64,000 bases of DNA from Scandinavium sp002470465 (GCF_040750395.1 NZ_JBFLVD010000008.1:124001-188000); one strand, 5' to 3'. Shown: positions 1 to 11,510, numbered from the stretch's first letter. Translations and numbers: made by a program. Notes: generated by a model from the letters alone, not told the origin.

Positions 1-722
1 ACCGAACCTGCCTGGCCTGCTGCCAGCAGCAGCGTGCGCATGCCGCCGTTCAGCCAGCCGCCAATGGGTGTGATGACGTAATACATCGCCAGCATCACGA
101 ACAGCGCGGAAAGAATGGGGATCAGGAAGGTGCTTTTGAACGCCAGAAGATACTGCGGCACCGAGATTTTCGCGTTCAGCCATTTGACCAGATAGCCTGC
201 CGCAATGGCGATGATCAGCGCGCCAATAAAGGTGGAAGGCACGGGCTTAGTGGCAAGCCAGCTCAGTTTTTCCGGATCGAAGTTCAGCACCAGCGTCGGC
301 TGCGTGGCGACCAGGCCGCCGATAAAGCCCGCCGGGAACGCCAGTTTGCCGCCGATGGAGTTGGCCACAAAGGCCGAAAACATCGGGATGGCAAAGCTGA
401 ACAGCAGCCCGCCGAAGGATTCCGTCAGGTAGCCAAACTTCAGCACAGACAGGTTAAAGCCGGTAAATTTTCCGGAGTTCAGGGCGTCCAGAATGCCGGT
501 ATCAGGCGGGATCTCCAGCCAGACGTAGGCGATAAGCTGTGATATGGCGAGGATCACCCCGCCCATGATGAGGGTCGGCACCATGCGGGAAATCCCCGAC
601 ATGATGTGCTGTGGGAGCTCTTTCCAGAAGGCGGAACCGGATTCTACGGGCGCTGTTGCCAGCGCAATGGCTTCGCCGTCAGGCGAAGCAGGACGAATGG
701 CACTGCGTTTTTTTATTGCCAT
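1..722 (-). CDS. PTS fructose-like EIIC permease (partial, C-terminus outside the window)
   Basis: This is the membrane EIIC subunit of a fructose-family phosphotransferase system, which moves the sugar across the inner membrane while the EIIB partner phosphorylates it. About 240 N-terminal residues are visible. A short cytoplasmic start (MAIKKRSAIR) is followed by the family sequence HIMSGISRMVPTLIMGGVIL, then a series of hydrophobic helices. The ATG at 722-720 follows a weak AAGGGTG ribosome site and lies 30 nt after the EIIB stop, so the two are one operon. The family most resembles the split FrwC/FryC type, in which B and C domains are separate proteins. The sugar cannot be told from the sequence, and further operon genes (EIIA, sugar hydrolase or aldolase) presumably lie beyond the window edge. 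Confidence 0.85.
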   Translation of the reverse strand, partial: MAIKKRSAIRPASPDGEAIALATAPVESGSAFWKELPQHIMSGISRMVPTLIMGGVILAISQLIAYVWLEIPPDTGILDALNSGKFTGFNLSVLKFGYLTESFGGLLFSFAIPMFSAFVANSIGGKLAFPAGFIGGLVATQPTLVLNFDPEKLSWLATKPVPSTFIGALIIAIAAGYLVKWLNAKISVPQYLLAFKSTFLIPILSALFVMLAMYYVITPIGGWLNGGMRTLLLAAGQAGS

Positions 723-752
723 TTCTGACACCCTTGCGGTTGAGGATTATGG

Positions 753-1073
753 TTATTCAGCGGCGATCAGCTCTTCGATCTCTTTCAGGGTGCCCGCAGC
801 ATTTTTAATGGCGTCCTGGAGGGAGATTTCGTACACGTCGCGCGTCTCGAAGCGCTCGTTGTCTTCGGGCGTGATGGCGATGGCGTGGATAATGACATCT
901 GCGCTGGCAATATCCTGAGCGGTCAGGCGGTTCTGGATCCCGTCTGCGCCCTGGGTTTCAATCTTGACTTCGTAACCGGCTTCGATCGCTGCTTCTTCCA
1001 GCGCCTGTGCGGCCATAAATGTGTGGGCCAGCCCCATCGGGCAGGCGCAAAGTGCAATCAGTTTCTTCGCCAT
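753..1073 (-). CDS. PTS fructose-like EIIB component
   Basis: This small (106 aa) cytoplasmic phosphocarrier takes phosphate from EIIA on a cysteine and passes it to the incoming sugar. The active-site loop CPMGLAHTFMAA near residues 11-22 is the hallmark of fructose-type EIIB domains, with Cys11 the phosphorylated residue. Length matches stand-alone EIIB proteins such as FrwB and FryB. A good ribosome site (GGGAG, 6 nt spacing) precedes the ATG. It is the promoter-proximal gene of the visible part, and the EIIC gene follows 30 nt downstream. Neither a Cra-type operator nor a regulator gene was recognised upstream within the window. The substrate is unknown. Confidence 0.88.
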   Translation of the reverse strand: MAKKLIALCACPMGLAHTFMAAQALEEAAIEAGYEVKIETQGADGIQNRLTAQDIASADVIIHAIAITPEDNERFETRDVYEISLQDAIKNAAGTLKEIEELIAAE

Positions 1074-1265
1074 GTTCAGCTCCCGGTTCTTTGAAATAAT
1101 GCTTTGAATAAGACATATCAGACAGGGCGATTATGGTCAGAGTTTTCTGGGGAGAGTTACCGGGCAGATGATGCATTTTCATGACATTTGATGCGTTTAT
1201 GGCGAAGTGTGATACAGGTCCGGCTATAAGGAAAGGCGATGAAAGAGGGGACTTGTTGAGGGGAA

Positions 1266-1353
1266 TTGCCCGGCGGTGCTGGCGCTTGCCGGACCTGCAA
1301 ATCGGGTTGATGTTGATTTTGTAGGCCCGGTAAAGCGTAGCCGCCACCGGGCA
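1266..1353. repeat. REP/BIME-like element (two palindromic units)
   Basis: Two GC-rich imperfect palindromes of the enterobacterial REP type lie between the PTS operon and rna. The unit at 1325-1352 has outer arms GCCCGGT and ACCGGGC around an inner stem-loop. The unit at 1268-1293 (GCCCGGCGGTG... CTTGCCGGAC) is more degenerate. A close relative of the first unit lies after pgm at 58558-58584. The rest of 1074-1361 shows only the EIIB upstream region and no gene. Confidence 0.7.
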
Positions 1354-1361
1354 ATGGAAAC

Positions 1362-2168
1362 TCAGTTTCCTGCTTTATCAATCACAAACTGCTGGCCGCA
1401 GTTGCCCGGGTGAGGCTGAGGCAGCAGCGAGCCCTCTGCCAGCGGGGCATTGATGGCCTCAGCTTTGATGGCAATCTGTATTTCGGTTAACCAGGCAGGG
1501 TGACCGTTACAGGTGAGTTTGAACGCTTTTACGCCTTCTTTACCGTAGCTTTTGGCAACGGCCGCGTTGAACGCATTGCGGGACACGGTTTTGCCATAGT
1601 TTTGCGCCAGGAACGTGCCTAATGCGCTCTGCTTCACTTCGCCGTTCAGGCGTACCATGGTGCCGAAGTAGGCGTCCGGGTCGAAGCCGAAGCAGACACC
1701 GTGCTTGGCGTATTCATAGCGCTCAAGGCAGGAGTCGCCGCCGCTTCCCGGCATGACGTTATTAAGCTTGTTCGCCATCTCAAGCGACAGTCCTGTTTCG
1801 GCCGCCGAGCATTTACGGCTGGCGCGAGCTTCAGGCAAGTTCGGTACCGGGCGCGTTGCGCAGCCGAAGCGCATCCAACGACGATCGTCCACGCCGCGGC
1901 TGGCAACAGATTTCGGCAGGCCTGGCCACAGACCGTGTACCGTCAGATAGCTGGTTTTATCCTTCACCTCTTTTTGCAGCCGACATTCGTCAGGCTCGTT
2001 CCGATCGCGATCCTGCATGCTCTGGCAAAAGCCGGTTTGCCAGGAAAGCGCCAGCACGTAGCGATCAAAATCGCCGTACTTTGTTGCGGTTAAAGGGTCG
2101 GCGTGCGTGAGCGGGGCACCCAGAATGAGCGCCATGGCGCAAAGGGCGGCTATATCCTTCCTGAACAT
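1362..2168 (-). CDS. rna: Ribonuclease I, periplasmic RNase T2 family
   Basis: This broad-specificity endoribonuclease cleaves RNA to 2',3'-cyclic phosphates in the periplasm. At 268 aa it has the same length as E. coli RNase I. A signal peptide ends near THA-DP (residue 23). The two catalytic motifs of the T2 family are present: HGLWPG with His78, and YEYAKHGVC with Glu152 and His156. Several cysteines (48, 62, 103, 120, 147, 159) fit the usual disulfides. AGGA precedes the ATG at good spacing. The dcuC terminator lies just upstream, so rna has its own promoter. In E. coli K-12 the cit operon separates rna from dcuC; here the two are adjacent. Confidence 0.96.
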   Translation of the reverse strand: MFRKDIAALCAMALILGAPLTHADPLTATKYGDFDRYVLALSWQTGFCQSMQDRDRNEPDECRLQKEVKDKTSYLTVHGLWPGLPKSVASRGVDDRRWMRFGCATRPVPNLPEARASRKCSAAETGLSLEMANKLNNVMPGSGGDSCLERYEYAKHGVCFGFDPDAYFGTMVRLNGEVKQSALGTFLAQNYGKTVSRNAFNAAVAKSYGKEGVKAFKLTCNGHPAWLTEIQIAIKAEAINAPLAEGSLLPQPHPGNCGQQFVIDKAGN

Positions 2169-2216
2169 GGTTTTTCCTGATAACGGGATGAAAGATTTCT
2201 GGAAATATTAAAGCAC

Positions 2217-2244
2217 AAAAAAGGCGCCCTCAGGCGCCTTTTCG
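2217..2244 (-). terminator. Rho-independent terminator of dcuC
   Basis: A ten-base stem (AAAAGGCGCC / GGCGCCTTTT) with loop CTCA lies 14 nt after the dcuC stop. On the minus strand the stem runs into six T residues. Confidence 0.9.
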
Positions 2245-2257
2245 TTGCTGTCAGTAA

Positions 2258-3631
2258 TCAGTGAACCATGGCGGCAGGCACCATCAGTTCAGTGGCGATG
2301 ATGACCACGATCAGGCCTACCAGAATCGGAACGGATGTGCGTTTTACCACTTCAAACGGCGAGATTTTTGCCATCCCGGATACCGCCACCACTACGCCAG
2401 AAACCGGGGAAATAGTGCGGCCCAGGTTGGAGGCCTGAAGCATGGGAATCGACAGGTACGCCGGGTTGATGCCGGAGCTGTGCGCCAGTTTCGGGATCAT
2501 CTCGACAAAAGCGTAGAACGGCGCGTTGCCGGAACCGGTGGTCATGGCCGCCAGCATGGTCAGCACCACCAGCACCAGCATCAGGATGATGCTTGCGGAG
2601 CCGAACGAGGTGGCAATAGAGATCAGGCTGTCGATAAAGCCGATAGTGCTGAGGCCCTGGGCAAAGACGCCCGCCGCCACCAGCAGCATCACAACGCCCG
2701 CGAAGGCATCAGCCATGCCGCGGTAGGCGACTTCCAGGCCAGAGAACACCTTCTGGGTGTTAAAGCCACGGCAGAATTCCAGAATTGCCGCCAGCAGCAT
2801 GCAGATTACCAGAATGGTAATAATGTGCAGTTCCGGGCCCCATTTACCGTCAAAGATCAGCACGCCGATAATCGGGGTAAACGGCAGGATGGCGTAAAAT
2901 GACGGCGCATTGGTGGTGATTTCGTTGACGTCGAGCATCTCGTGGGAGATGTTTTCTTTGTTATCGAGATAGCGCTGCCAGAAGAAGTGCGCCACCGCCA
3001 TACAGACAATGGCGGCAATGGAAATCGGCAGAGTGGTTTTGAAGGCAAAATCGATAAGCGGCATTTCCGCGGCCTTAGCGGCCAGCACTACGTCGCCGGA
3101 GGTTGGCGAGAGAATAATCGCCGCTGGAGAGGCGCAGATGGCGGCAGCCGCGCCGCGACTAATGCCGACGTTTACCATCACCGGGAACAGCGTCCCCATC
3201 AGCAGCACGCCAAGACCCGTCGCGGAAGAAACGGCCAGCGACATCAGGCACGCCACAAAGTAGGCGGCAATCATCAGGATGTACGGGGAGTTGATGTAAC
3301 GCAGCGGTTTGGAGGTCAGTTTGACCACCATGTCGTTAGCGCCGATGTGGGTCATGTAGGCGGCAAACCCGCACAGCATCATGATCATCATGCCGAGGTC
3401 GCCGCCGCGGCTCATCAGCAGAATTTTGATGTATTCGACAATGTCCGTCGCTGAGTAGCCGGTGCTGCTGGCGCTGGCTGGCAGGATTTTGTGGCCCATC
3501 AGGGCGCTGGCAATCAGCAATGCCAGGCCGCCGACAAACAGCACGCCCGTCGCGGAATAGCCCTTAATGATATAGCGGGCGACGCCCACAATGACGACCA
3601 CTCCGATAAGGAGTTCAAACAACGTTAGCAT
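2258..3631 (-). CDS. dcuC: Anaerobic C4-dicarboxylate transporter DcuC
   Basis: This inner-membrane carrier exports succinate during fermentation and can exchange fumarate and other C4-dicarboxylates. The 457-aa protein is hydrophobic throughout, with about a dozen predicted helices, and closely matches E. coli DcuC from its first residues (MLTLFELLIGVVVIVG) through the conserved ASPAAIILSPTSGDVV and QASNLGRTISPVSGVVVAV segments. The reading frame stays open upstream to 3724, but the ATG at 3631 is chosen because it fits the family N-terminus and follows AGGA. Expression is anaerobic in E. coli. A possible FNR-like site is listed separately. Confidence 0.96.
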   Translation of the reverse strand: MLTLFELLIGVVVIVGVARYIIKGYSATGVLFVGGLALLIASALMGHKILPASASSTGYSATDIVEYIKILLMSRGGDLGMMIMMLCGFAAYMTHIGANDMVVKLTSKPLRYINSPYILMIAAYFVACLMSLAVSSATGLGVLLMGTLFPVMVNVGISRGAAAAICASPAAIILSPTSGDVVLAAKAAEMPLIDFAFKTTLPISIAAIVCMAVAHFFWQRYLDNKENISHEMLDVNEITTNAPSFYAILPFTPIIGVLIFDGKWGPELHIITILVICMLLAAILEFCRGFNTQKVFSGLEVAYRGMADAFAGVVMLLVAAGVFAQGLSTIGFIDSLISIATSFGSASIILMLVLVVLTMLAAMTTGSGNAPFYAFVEMIPKLAHSSGINPAYLSIPMLQASNLGRTISPVSGVVVAVSGMAKISPFEVVKRTSVPILVGLIVVIIATELMVPAAMVH

Positions 3632-3730
3632 GATGGATTCCTGTCTTCCTGCAGCCCAAAGAAAATATTGAATAAGAGAATATTGAAAAAAAGAAGTCTG
3701 GGAATGTGCCCAATAAACGGCCAAAACTTA

Positions 3731-3744
3731 CTGACGGAAATCAA
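3731..3744 (-). promoter_or_regulatory. Possible FNR half-conserved site upstream of dcuC
   Basis: The minus strand reads TTGATTTCCGTCAG against the FNR consensus TTGATnnnnATCAA. The first half is perfect and the second matches 3 of 5. It lies about 100 nt before the dcuC start. FNR activation of dcuC is known in E. coli; the assignment here is inference. A perfect TATAAT lies further upstream at 3801-3796 (minus strand) and could be the -10 of a promoter. If so, this site would be downstream of the start point. The remainder of 3632-3968 shows no gene. Confidence 0.3.
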
Positions 3745-3933
3745 TAAACTGACGACAACGACCTTCCTGAACGCGGAAACAAAAGCCGCTATCACATTAT
3801 ATCTCCTTATTGGGTGAATATTTCAGGCATCCATTGATACACGAATGAAAAATAAAAGTTAAATAAAATCAGTCTCTTTCTCGCGTTGTGTAAAGAGTTT
3901 AAAAATCGCTTCCGGTGTCGTTTTTGTGCTGCG

Positions 3934-3939
3934 TATACT
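3934..3939 (+). promoter_or_regulatory. Candidate -10 element of the copper/silver efflux operon
   Basis: TATACT lies 29 nt before the first gene's ATG. No good -35 hexamer sits 16-19 nt upstream (TTCCGG or TCCGGT only), which would fit an activator-dependent promoter such as one using CusR or CueR. No clear operator for either was recognised. Confidence 0.3.
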
Positions 3940-3968
3940 CGGGGCACTTTCACTTAACGACGCTGATA

Positions 3969-4361
3969 ATGAACGCACACTGGACCTGGCAACTGCGCTT
4001 TTTCCGGCGGCATCTTGCGATGCTGCTGGTGGCCTTTGGCGCGCTGGTCCTGCAAAGCCAGCTGGCGCTGGCCGCGCATCAGTGTGACCTCAACCCGCTC
4101 GGCGACAGCGTGATGCTCCAGCATGTTGAGCATCAGGGCATGTCGTCGATGGCCATGAAAACGCCGCTGTGTGAAAAACACTGCGTGCCGGACAGCGCTC
4201 AGAAAGTGGCCGATCATCCGCCCGTCGTCGCGCTACCGGTCACGCTGACGCTTGCTGTAGTGGAGCACCCTTGCCAGTCCGTCACCCGCACTGACTGGTC
4301 CCTTAAACCCCCGGCTATGGGGCCGCCGGCGACGATCCGTTTCTGCCGGTTCCGAGAATAA
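3969..4361 (+). CDS. Met/His/Cys-rich periplasmic protein of the copper efflux operon (DUF2946-like)
   Basis: This is a 130-aa secreted protein. It has a basic N-terminus, a hydrophobic signal segment (residues 17-34) and a likely cleavage near ALAA-HQC. The mature start is rich in possible metal ligands: HQC, then VMLQHVEHQGMSSMAMK, then LCEKHCVPD, with further Cys residues near the end. The pattern resembles small copper-associated proteins grouped under DUF2946, but the family call is from memory. It is the first gene of the operon, 56 nt before the CusF-like gene. A role in periplasmic Cu(I)/Ag(I) binding or delivery is inference. The frame is also open from a GTG at 3915; the ATG at 3969 is preferred because the signal peptide begins there. 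Confidence 0.65.
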   Translation: MNAHWTWQLRFFRRHLAMLLVAFGALVLQSQLALAAHQCDLNPLGDSVMLQHVEHQGMSSMAMKTPLCEKHCVPDSAQKVADHPPVVALPVTLTLAVVEHPCQSVTRTDWSLKPPAMGPPATIRFCRFRE

Positions 4362-4417
4362 ACACTCCCGATAACTCGCTTAATTTTCATACTTTTAACG
4401 ATTATCTGGAGAACACC

Positions 4418-4741
4418 ATGACATTCCTGATTCCTGCTGCGCTCGCTGGCGCACTGCTTGTCTCTGCCATTTCCCCGGTACAGGCCGCTGATACCGCGCC
4501 TGCTGCTGCACAATCTGCCCCTGTTTATCACGTGAAGGGCGTAATCAAAGCCATCTCCGCCAATGCGCTGACCCTTGAGCACGATGCCGTACCCGAGCTG
4601 CAATGGCCGCCGATGACGATGCCGTTTGCGCTGGCTAACGGCCTGGCGCTGCCCGCGATTAACGTCAATGAACCGGTGGATTTCGACGTCAGTCTGGTTG
4701 ATGGCCGCTACGTAATCACTGCGCTGACCGTTCGCCACTGA
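4418..4741 (+). CDS. CusF-like periplasmic Cu(I)/Ag(I)-binding chaperone
   Basis: This periplasmic metallochaperone hands Cu(I) or Ag(I) to the membrane-fusion subunit of a CusCBA-type pump. The 107-aa precursor has a signal peptide ending near VQA-AD. The mature domain carries the CusF metal site with exact family spacing: His55, Trp63, Met66 and Met68 (EHD...LQWPPMTMPF). In E. coli CusF the same four side chains (His36, Trp44, Met47, Met49 of the mature numbering) bind the metal. GGAG with 6-nt spacing precedes the ATG. The outer-membrane channel gene follows after 13 nt. Confidence 0.9.
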   Translation: MTFLIPAALAGALLVSAISPVQAADTAPAAAQSAPVYHVKGVIKAISANALTLEHDAVPELQWPPMTMPFALANGLALPAINVNEPVDFDVSLVDGRYVITALTVRH

Positions 4742-4754
4742 TCCGGGGATAACC

Positions 4755-6011
4755 ATGAAAAAATTGACGCTGAGCCTGTGGCTCGGCGGGGTGCTGTTCG
4801 CGTCCGGACAGGCTTCTGCATTTGCAGAGTCGTGGACGCTCGCTCAGACCCTGACTGCCGCACGCCGCTATTCCGCTGAACTTTCGGCCAGCCGCAATGA
4901 AGCACGCGCGCTGGAATCTATGGCTGATTCTGCCCGCCAGTTGCCCGATCCAAAGCTCAAGTTCGGCATTGAAAACGTGCCGGTGCAGGGCAGCAACGAC
5001 CGCCGCTTCACCCGTGAAGGAATGACCATGCAGCGCATTGGCATCATGCAGCGCTACGTGAGCGAAGAGAAACGTGACCGCAAGGCGCAAACCCTCGAGG
5101 CGCAGTCGCGCGGGGTGAACGCGCAGGCGCAAACGCTGCTGGCTAATCTGCAACGCGATACCGCCCAGGCGTGGCTGGATTTGGCGCTGTCGCAGCAGGC
5201 CCTTTCTGCGGCCCGCACGCTTGTAAGTGAAACTGAACGCCAGCTTGGGGTGCAGAAAGCAAGCGTAGGTGCGGGATCGTCCGCGCCGGACAGCGTACTG
5301 ACGCTGCGTGTGGGCTTAAGCGAGATGCACGACAAGGTCACGCTTGCAGAACGTGATGTGCGCCTGGCGCAGGCCCGCCTGATGCAGCTGACCGGCGAAG
5401 AGGTTACCGATATCAGCGGGGCTATGCCTGCCTGGCAGCGGCTGCCCGCCGACGAAAAAACGCTGAACGAAGGGATTGCGATGCATCCGGAAGTGATTGC
5501 GGCGGTGCGGGAGGCCAATACGGCGAAAGCCCGCTCGTCAGAGTCGGCGATTGCGGCGATTCCTGACGTTGACGTGGAGGTCTACTACGCGCACCGCTCG
5601 GAGGACTACGACGACATGGCCGGGGTGATGTTCACCGTTGATCTCCCGCTGTTCCAGTCTAAACGGCAGGACAAAGATCACGCCGCTGATGTTTCCCGCA
5701 CGATGCAGGCGAACGATCGGCTGGCCCTGATGCAGCGCGCGCATGCCGCACAGCTCAGCACGCTGATTGCTGAGTATCAGGCTGCGCAAACGCTGTGGCT
5801 GCGTCAGCGCGATGAGGTGCTCCCTTTGCAGCAGCAGCGGGTGAAGCTGCTCAACGCTCAGTACCGCGCGGGGCAGTCGGACCTGTCGGCGTTGCTTTCT
5901 GCCCGCCGCGATCTGCTGGATTCTACGCTCGCCACCAGCGTTGCTGAAAAAGCCGTTGCCCGTAACTGGGCGGCCATTAACTACCTGATCCCTCAGGAGA
6001 GCGCCCTGTGA
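4755..6011 (+). CDS. TolC-family outer-membrane efflux protein (CusC/CzcC-like)
   Basis: This is the outer-membrane channel of the tripartite metal pump. The 418-aa precursor begins with a signal peptide (MKKLTLSLWL..., cleavage near AFA-ES). Two coiled-coil-rich repeats typical of the TolC family follow, with long Ala/Gln/Arg-rich helical stretches at about 70-160 and 290-400. E. coli CusC is a lipoprotein. This protein has no lipobox cysteine and is shorter, so it resembles CzcC-type channels more. Its stop overlaps the GTG start of the adaptor gene by 4 nt (GTGA), indicating translational coupling. Confidence 0.88.
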   Translation: MKKLTLSLWLGGVLFASGQASAFAESWTLAQTLTAARRYSAELSASRNEARALESMADSARQLPDPKLKFGIENVPVQGSNDRRFTREGMTMQRIGIMQRYVSEEKRDRKAQTLEAQSRGVNAQAQTLLANLQRDTAQAWLDLALSQQALSAARTLVSETERQLGVQKASVGAGSSAPDSVLTLRVGLSEMHDKVTLAERDVRLAQARLMQLTGEEVTDISGAMPAWQRLPADEKTLNEGIAMHPEVIAAVREANTAKARSSESAIAAIPDVDVEVYYAHRSEDYDDMAGVMFTVDLPLFQSKRQDKDHAADVSRTMQANDRLALMQRAHAAQLSTLIAEYQAAQTLWLRQRDEVLPLQQQRVKLLNAQYRAGQSDLSALLSARRDLLDSTLATSVAEKAVARNWAAINYLIPQESAL

Positions 6012-7248
6012 AAAAAATGATTTTGATGACGGTGAGTGTTGCCCTGCTGGCGGCAGGCATCGGGTATTATGCGGGCTCGCGTGGTGAGGAACCCGCTGAG
6101 CATCCCGGGAAAGCAGAGCGCAAAGTCCTCTACTGGTACGATCCTATGGTGCCAGGCCAGCGTTTCGATAAACCGGGTAAATCGCCGTTTATGGATATGC
6201 AGCTGGTGCCGCGCTACGCCGATGAAGGCCAGAGCCCGGCGCAGAGCGGCGTGAGCATCAGCCCTCAGCAGCAGCAAAATTTAGGGATGGTGGTGCAGGC
6301 GGCGCAGATGCGCAGCCTGACGCCTGCATTTCAGGCCTGGGCGACGGTGACAACCGATGAGCGCAGCCTGCAAACCGTGCCGTCGCCCGCCAGTGGGGTG
6401 GTGGAAAAGCTGTTTGTCCGCGCGCCGCAGCAGTGGGTAAAAGCGGGAGAGCCGCTGGCGCAGCTTTGGATCCCGGCGTGGACCACGGCGCAGCAAGAGT
6501 ATCTGGCTGTCCGTCAGCTGGGCGATGCCGCCCTGACGCGTGCGGCCCGCGAACGGCTGGCGCTGCAGTTTATGCCGGAGGCGATTGTCCGCGAGGTGGA
6601 GCGCAGCGGAAAACCGCAGACTCGCCTGACGCTTCGGGCACAGAACGCCGGGTATGTGGCAAAACTCGATACCCGTGAAGGCGCACAGGTGGCCGCGACC
6701 GCACCGTTGTTCGAGCTGGCAAGCCTCGATCCGATCTGGCTGGTGGTTGATTATCCGCAAAGCCAGGCGGCGGGAGTGGCGGTGGGCAGTGAAGTTATCG
6801 CCACGTCGGAAAGCTGGCCGGGGCAGACGTTTCACGGTCGCATCAGCGAACTATTGCCACAGATGGAAACCGCCACCCGCACGCTGAAGGCTCGTATCGT
6901 GCTGGATAACCCGGAGCAAAAGCTGAAACCGGGGATGTATCTGCGCGTGGAGCAGGCTAAAAAGCCGGCGTCTGCGCCGGTTCTGGCTGTTCCTGAAGAA
7001 GCGCTGATTGCGACCGGGAGTAGCAATCGGGTGATTGTTGCCGGGGAAGAGGGGCATTTCCAGGCGGTGAACGTCACGCCGGGCCTGAGCGCCGACGGCT
7101 GGACCGCAATCCGCAGCGGCCTCAAAGAGGGCGATCGCGTAGTGACTTCGGGGCAGTTCCTGATTGATTCCGAAGCGAGCCTGCGCAGCGCGCTGCCGGA
7201 GGCGCCTGCCGCAGATACCCATGCGCATCATGACGGGGAGGCTGCACA

Positions 7249-7252
<4 letters not shown>
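6008..7252 (+). CDS. CusB-like membrane-fusion protein of Cu(I)/Ag(I) efflux
   Basis: This periplasmic adaptor links the RND pump to the outer-membrane channel and receives metal from the chaperone. The 414-aa protein starts with GTG. An N-terminal anchor or signal helix (residues 4-22) comes first. A heavy-metal-binding segment follows (YWYDPMVPG...KSPFMDMQLVP) with Met47, Met62 and Met64, the same 15- and 2-residue spacing as the three metal-binding methionines of CusB. Barrel-sandwich and beta-barrel domains come next, and the C-terminal tail is His-rich (THAHHDGE). Start and stop overlap the flanking genes by 4 nt. Confidence 0.92.
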
Positions 7253-10371
<3,119 letters not shown>

Positions 10372-10394
10372 TATCATCTCTCTAATTGATATAT

Positions 10395-10423
10395 AAACAG
10401 CGCCTTAACGGCGCTGTTTTTTT
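10395..10423 (+). terminator. Terminator of the copper/silver efflux operon
   Basis: A perfect nine-base stem (AACAGCGCC / GGCGCTGTT) with loop TTAAC is followed by a T run, starting 24 nt after the pump gene stop. Confidence 0.92.
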
Positions 10424-10488
10424 ACAAAAGAGATTATTCCGCTGTCGTTAAGGTTTCATTAATTTTAAGATGGTTACACTGTTCAGGT

Positions 10489-11088
10489 ATGAACGTTAAA
10501 TGGTTATTTTTGGTGTCCAGATTGATTAAATTCTTAACGCTTGCAGGGTTATTGACAAGCCAGCTGCTGTTCGCCGTTTCGGCCAAGGCAAATATGACGT
10601 CCAGCGTCAGCGATGCGTTTTCTACGCTCGGCGATAACATTGCGCAAACGTGGCAGTCGCCAGAACACTATGATTTATATGTGCCTGCGATTACCTGGCA
10701 TGCGCGCTTCGCCTACGACAAAGAGAAAACCGATCGCTATAACGAGCGTCCCTGGGGCGCGGGTTTTGGCCAGTCGCGCTGGGATGACAAAGGGAACTGG
10801 CATGGCCTCTATCTGATGGCCTTTAAGGATTCCTATAACAAGTGGGAGCCTATCGGCGGCTACGGCTGGGAGAAAACCTGGCGCCCGCTGGCAGACGATA
10901 AGTTTCATCTGGGATTGGGTTACACGGTCGGTGCGACGGCTCGTGATAACTGGAAGTACATCCCGATCCCGGTGCTGCTGCCTTTGGCTTCCGTCGGCTA
11001 TGGCCCGGCGACGTTCCAGATGACTTACATTCCGGGCACTTATAACAACGGCAACGTTTACTTTGCGTGGATGCGTTTCCAGTTTTAA
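10489..11088 (+). CDS. pagP: Lipid A palmitoyltransferase PagP
   Basis: This outer-membrane enzyme transfers a palmitate from phospholipid to lipid A, giving resistance to cationic peptides. The 199-aa precursor has a signal peptide of about 33 residues, a short N-terminal amphipathic helix and an eight-stranded barrel. The catalytic residues correspond to His71 (ITWHAR), Asp114 and Ser115 (AFKDS), equivalent to His33, Asp76 and Ser77 of mature E. coli PagP. The C-terminus ends in Phe (WMRFQF), the usual outer-membrane sorting signal. It lies between the efflux operon terminator and cspE. PhoPQ control is known in relatives; no PhoP box was identified here. Confidence 0.96.
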   Translation: MNVKWLFLVSRLIKFLTLAGLLTSQLLFAVSAKANMTSSVSDAFSTLGDNIAQTWQSPEHYDLYVPAITWHARFAYDKEKTDRYNERPWGAGFGQSRWDDKGNWHGLYLMAFKDSYNKWEPIGGYGWEKTWRPLADDKFHLGLGYTVGATARDNWKYIPIPVLLPLASVGYGPATFQMTYIPGTYNNGNVYFAWMRFQF

Positions 11089-11279
11089 GGTGCAAAAAAT
11101 GTGATTGACGGCAGTGGTGCCAGAGACGCGTGTAAAAACAACGACTAACTCCCGGTTTAAGTAAAAATAAGCGACTTTTATCACTTTTTCGTTAACTTAA
11201 GCTGGACAAAAGGCACCACAATTGCTGTACTGTTAGCCGACACAGCATTTGTGTCCATTTTCATGTAAAGGTAATATTG

Positions 11280-11489
11280 ATGTCTAAGATTAAAGGTAAC
11301 GTTAAGTGGTTTAATGAGTCCAAAGGCTTTGGTTTCATTACTCCGGAAGATGGCAGCAAAGATGTATTCGTACACTTCTCTGCAATCCAGTCCAACGGTT
11401 TCAAAACTCTGGCTGAAGGTCAGCGTGTAGAGTTCGAAATCACTAACGGTGCCAAAGGCCCATCTGCTGCAAACGTAATGCCTATCTAA
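11280..11489 (+). CDS. cspE: Cold-shock family RNA chaperone CspE
   Basis: This constitutive RNA/ssDNA-binding chaperone acts in transcription antitermination and mRNA stability. It has 69 aa and a single cold-shock domain with RNP1 (KGFGFI) and RNP2 (VFVHFS). It is nearly identical to E. coli CspE up to its last residues, which read VMPI rather than VIAL. A TTG directly precedes the ATG at 11280; the ATG is chosen to match the family. The 5' leader (11089-11279) is long, as usual for csp genes. A strong terminator follows. Confidence 0.96.
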   Translation: MSKIKGNVKWFNESKGFGFITPEDGSKDVFVHFSAIQSNGFKTLAEGQRVEFEITNGAKGPSAANVMPI

Positions 11490-11510
11490 GCATTTCGTCA
11501 GTAGAATACA

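Noticed and set aside
3792..3806. Start-stop element (AAGGAG, then ATG TGA TAG) on the minus strand upstream of dcuC
   Set aside because: The ATG overlaps a perfect TATAAT, so it is more likely a -10 promoter element than a translated minimal ORF; the transcript would begin downstream of it.
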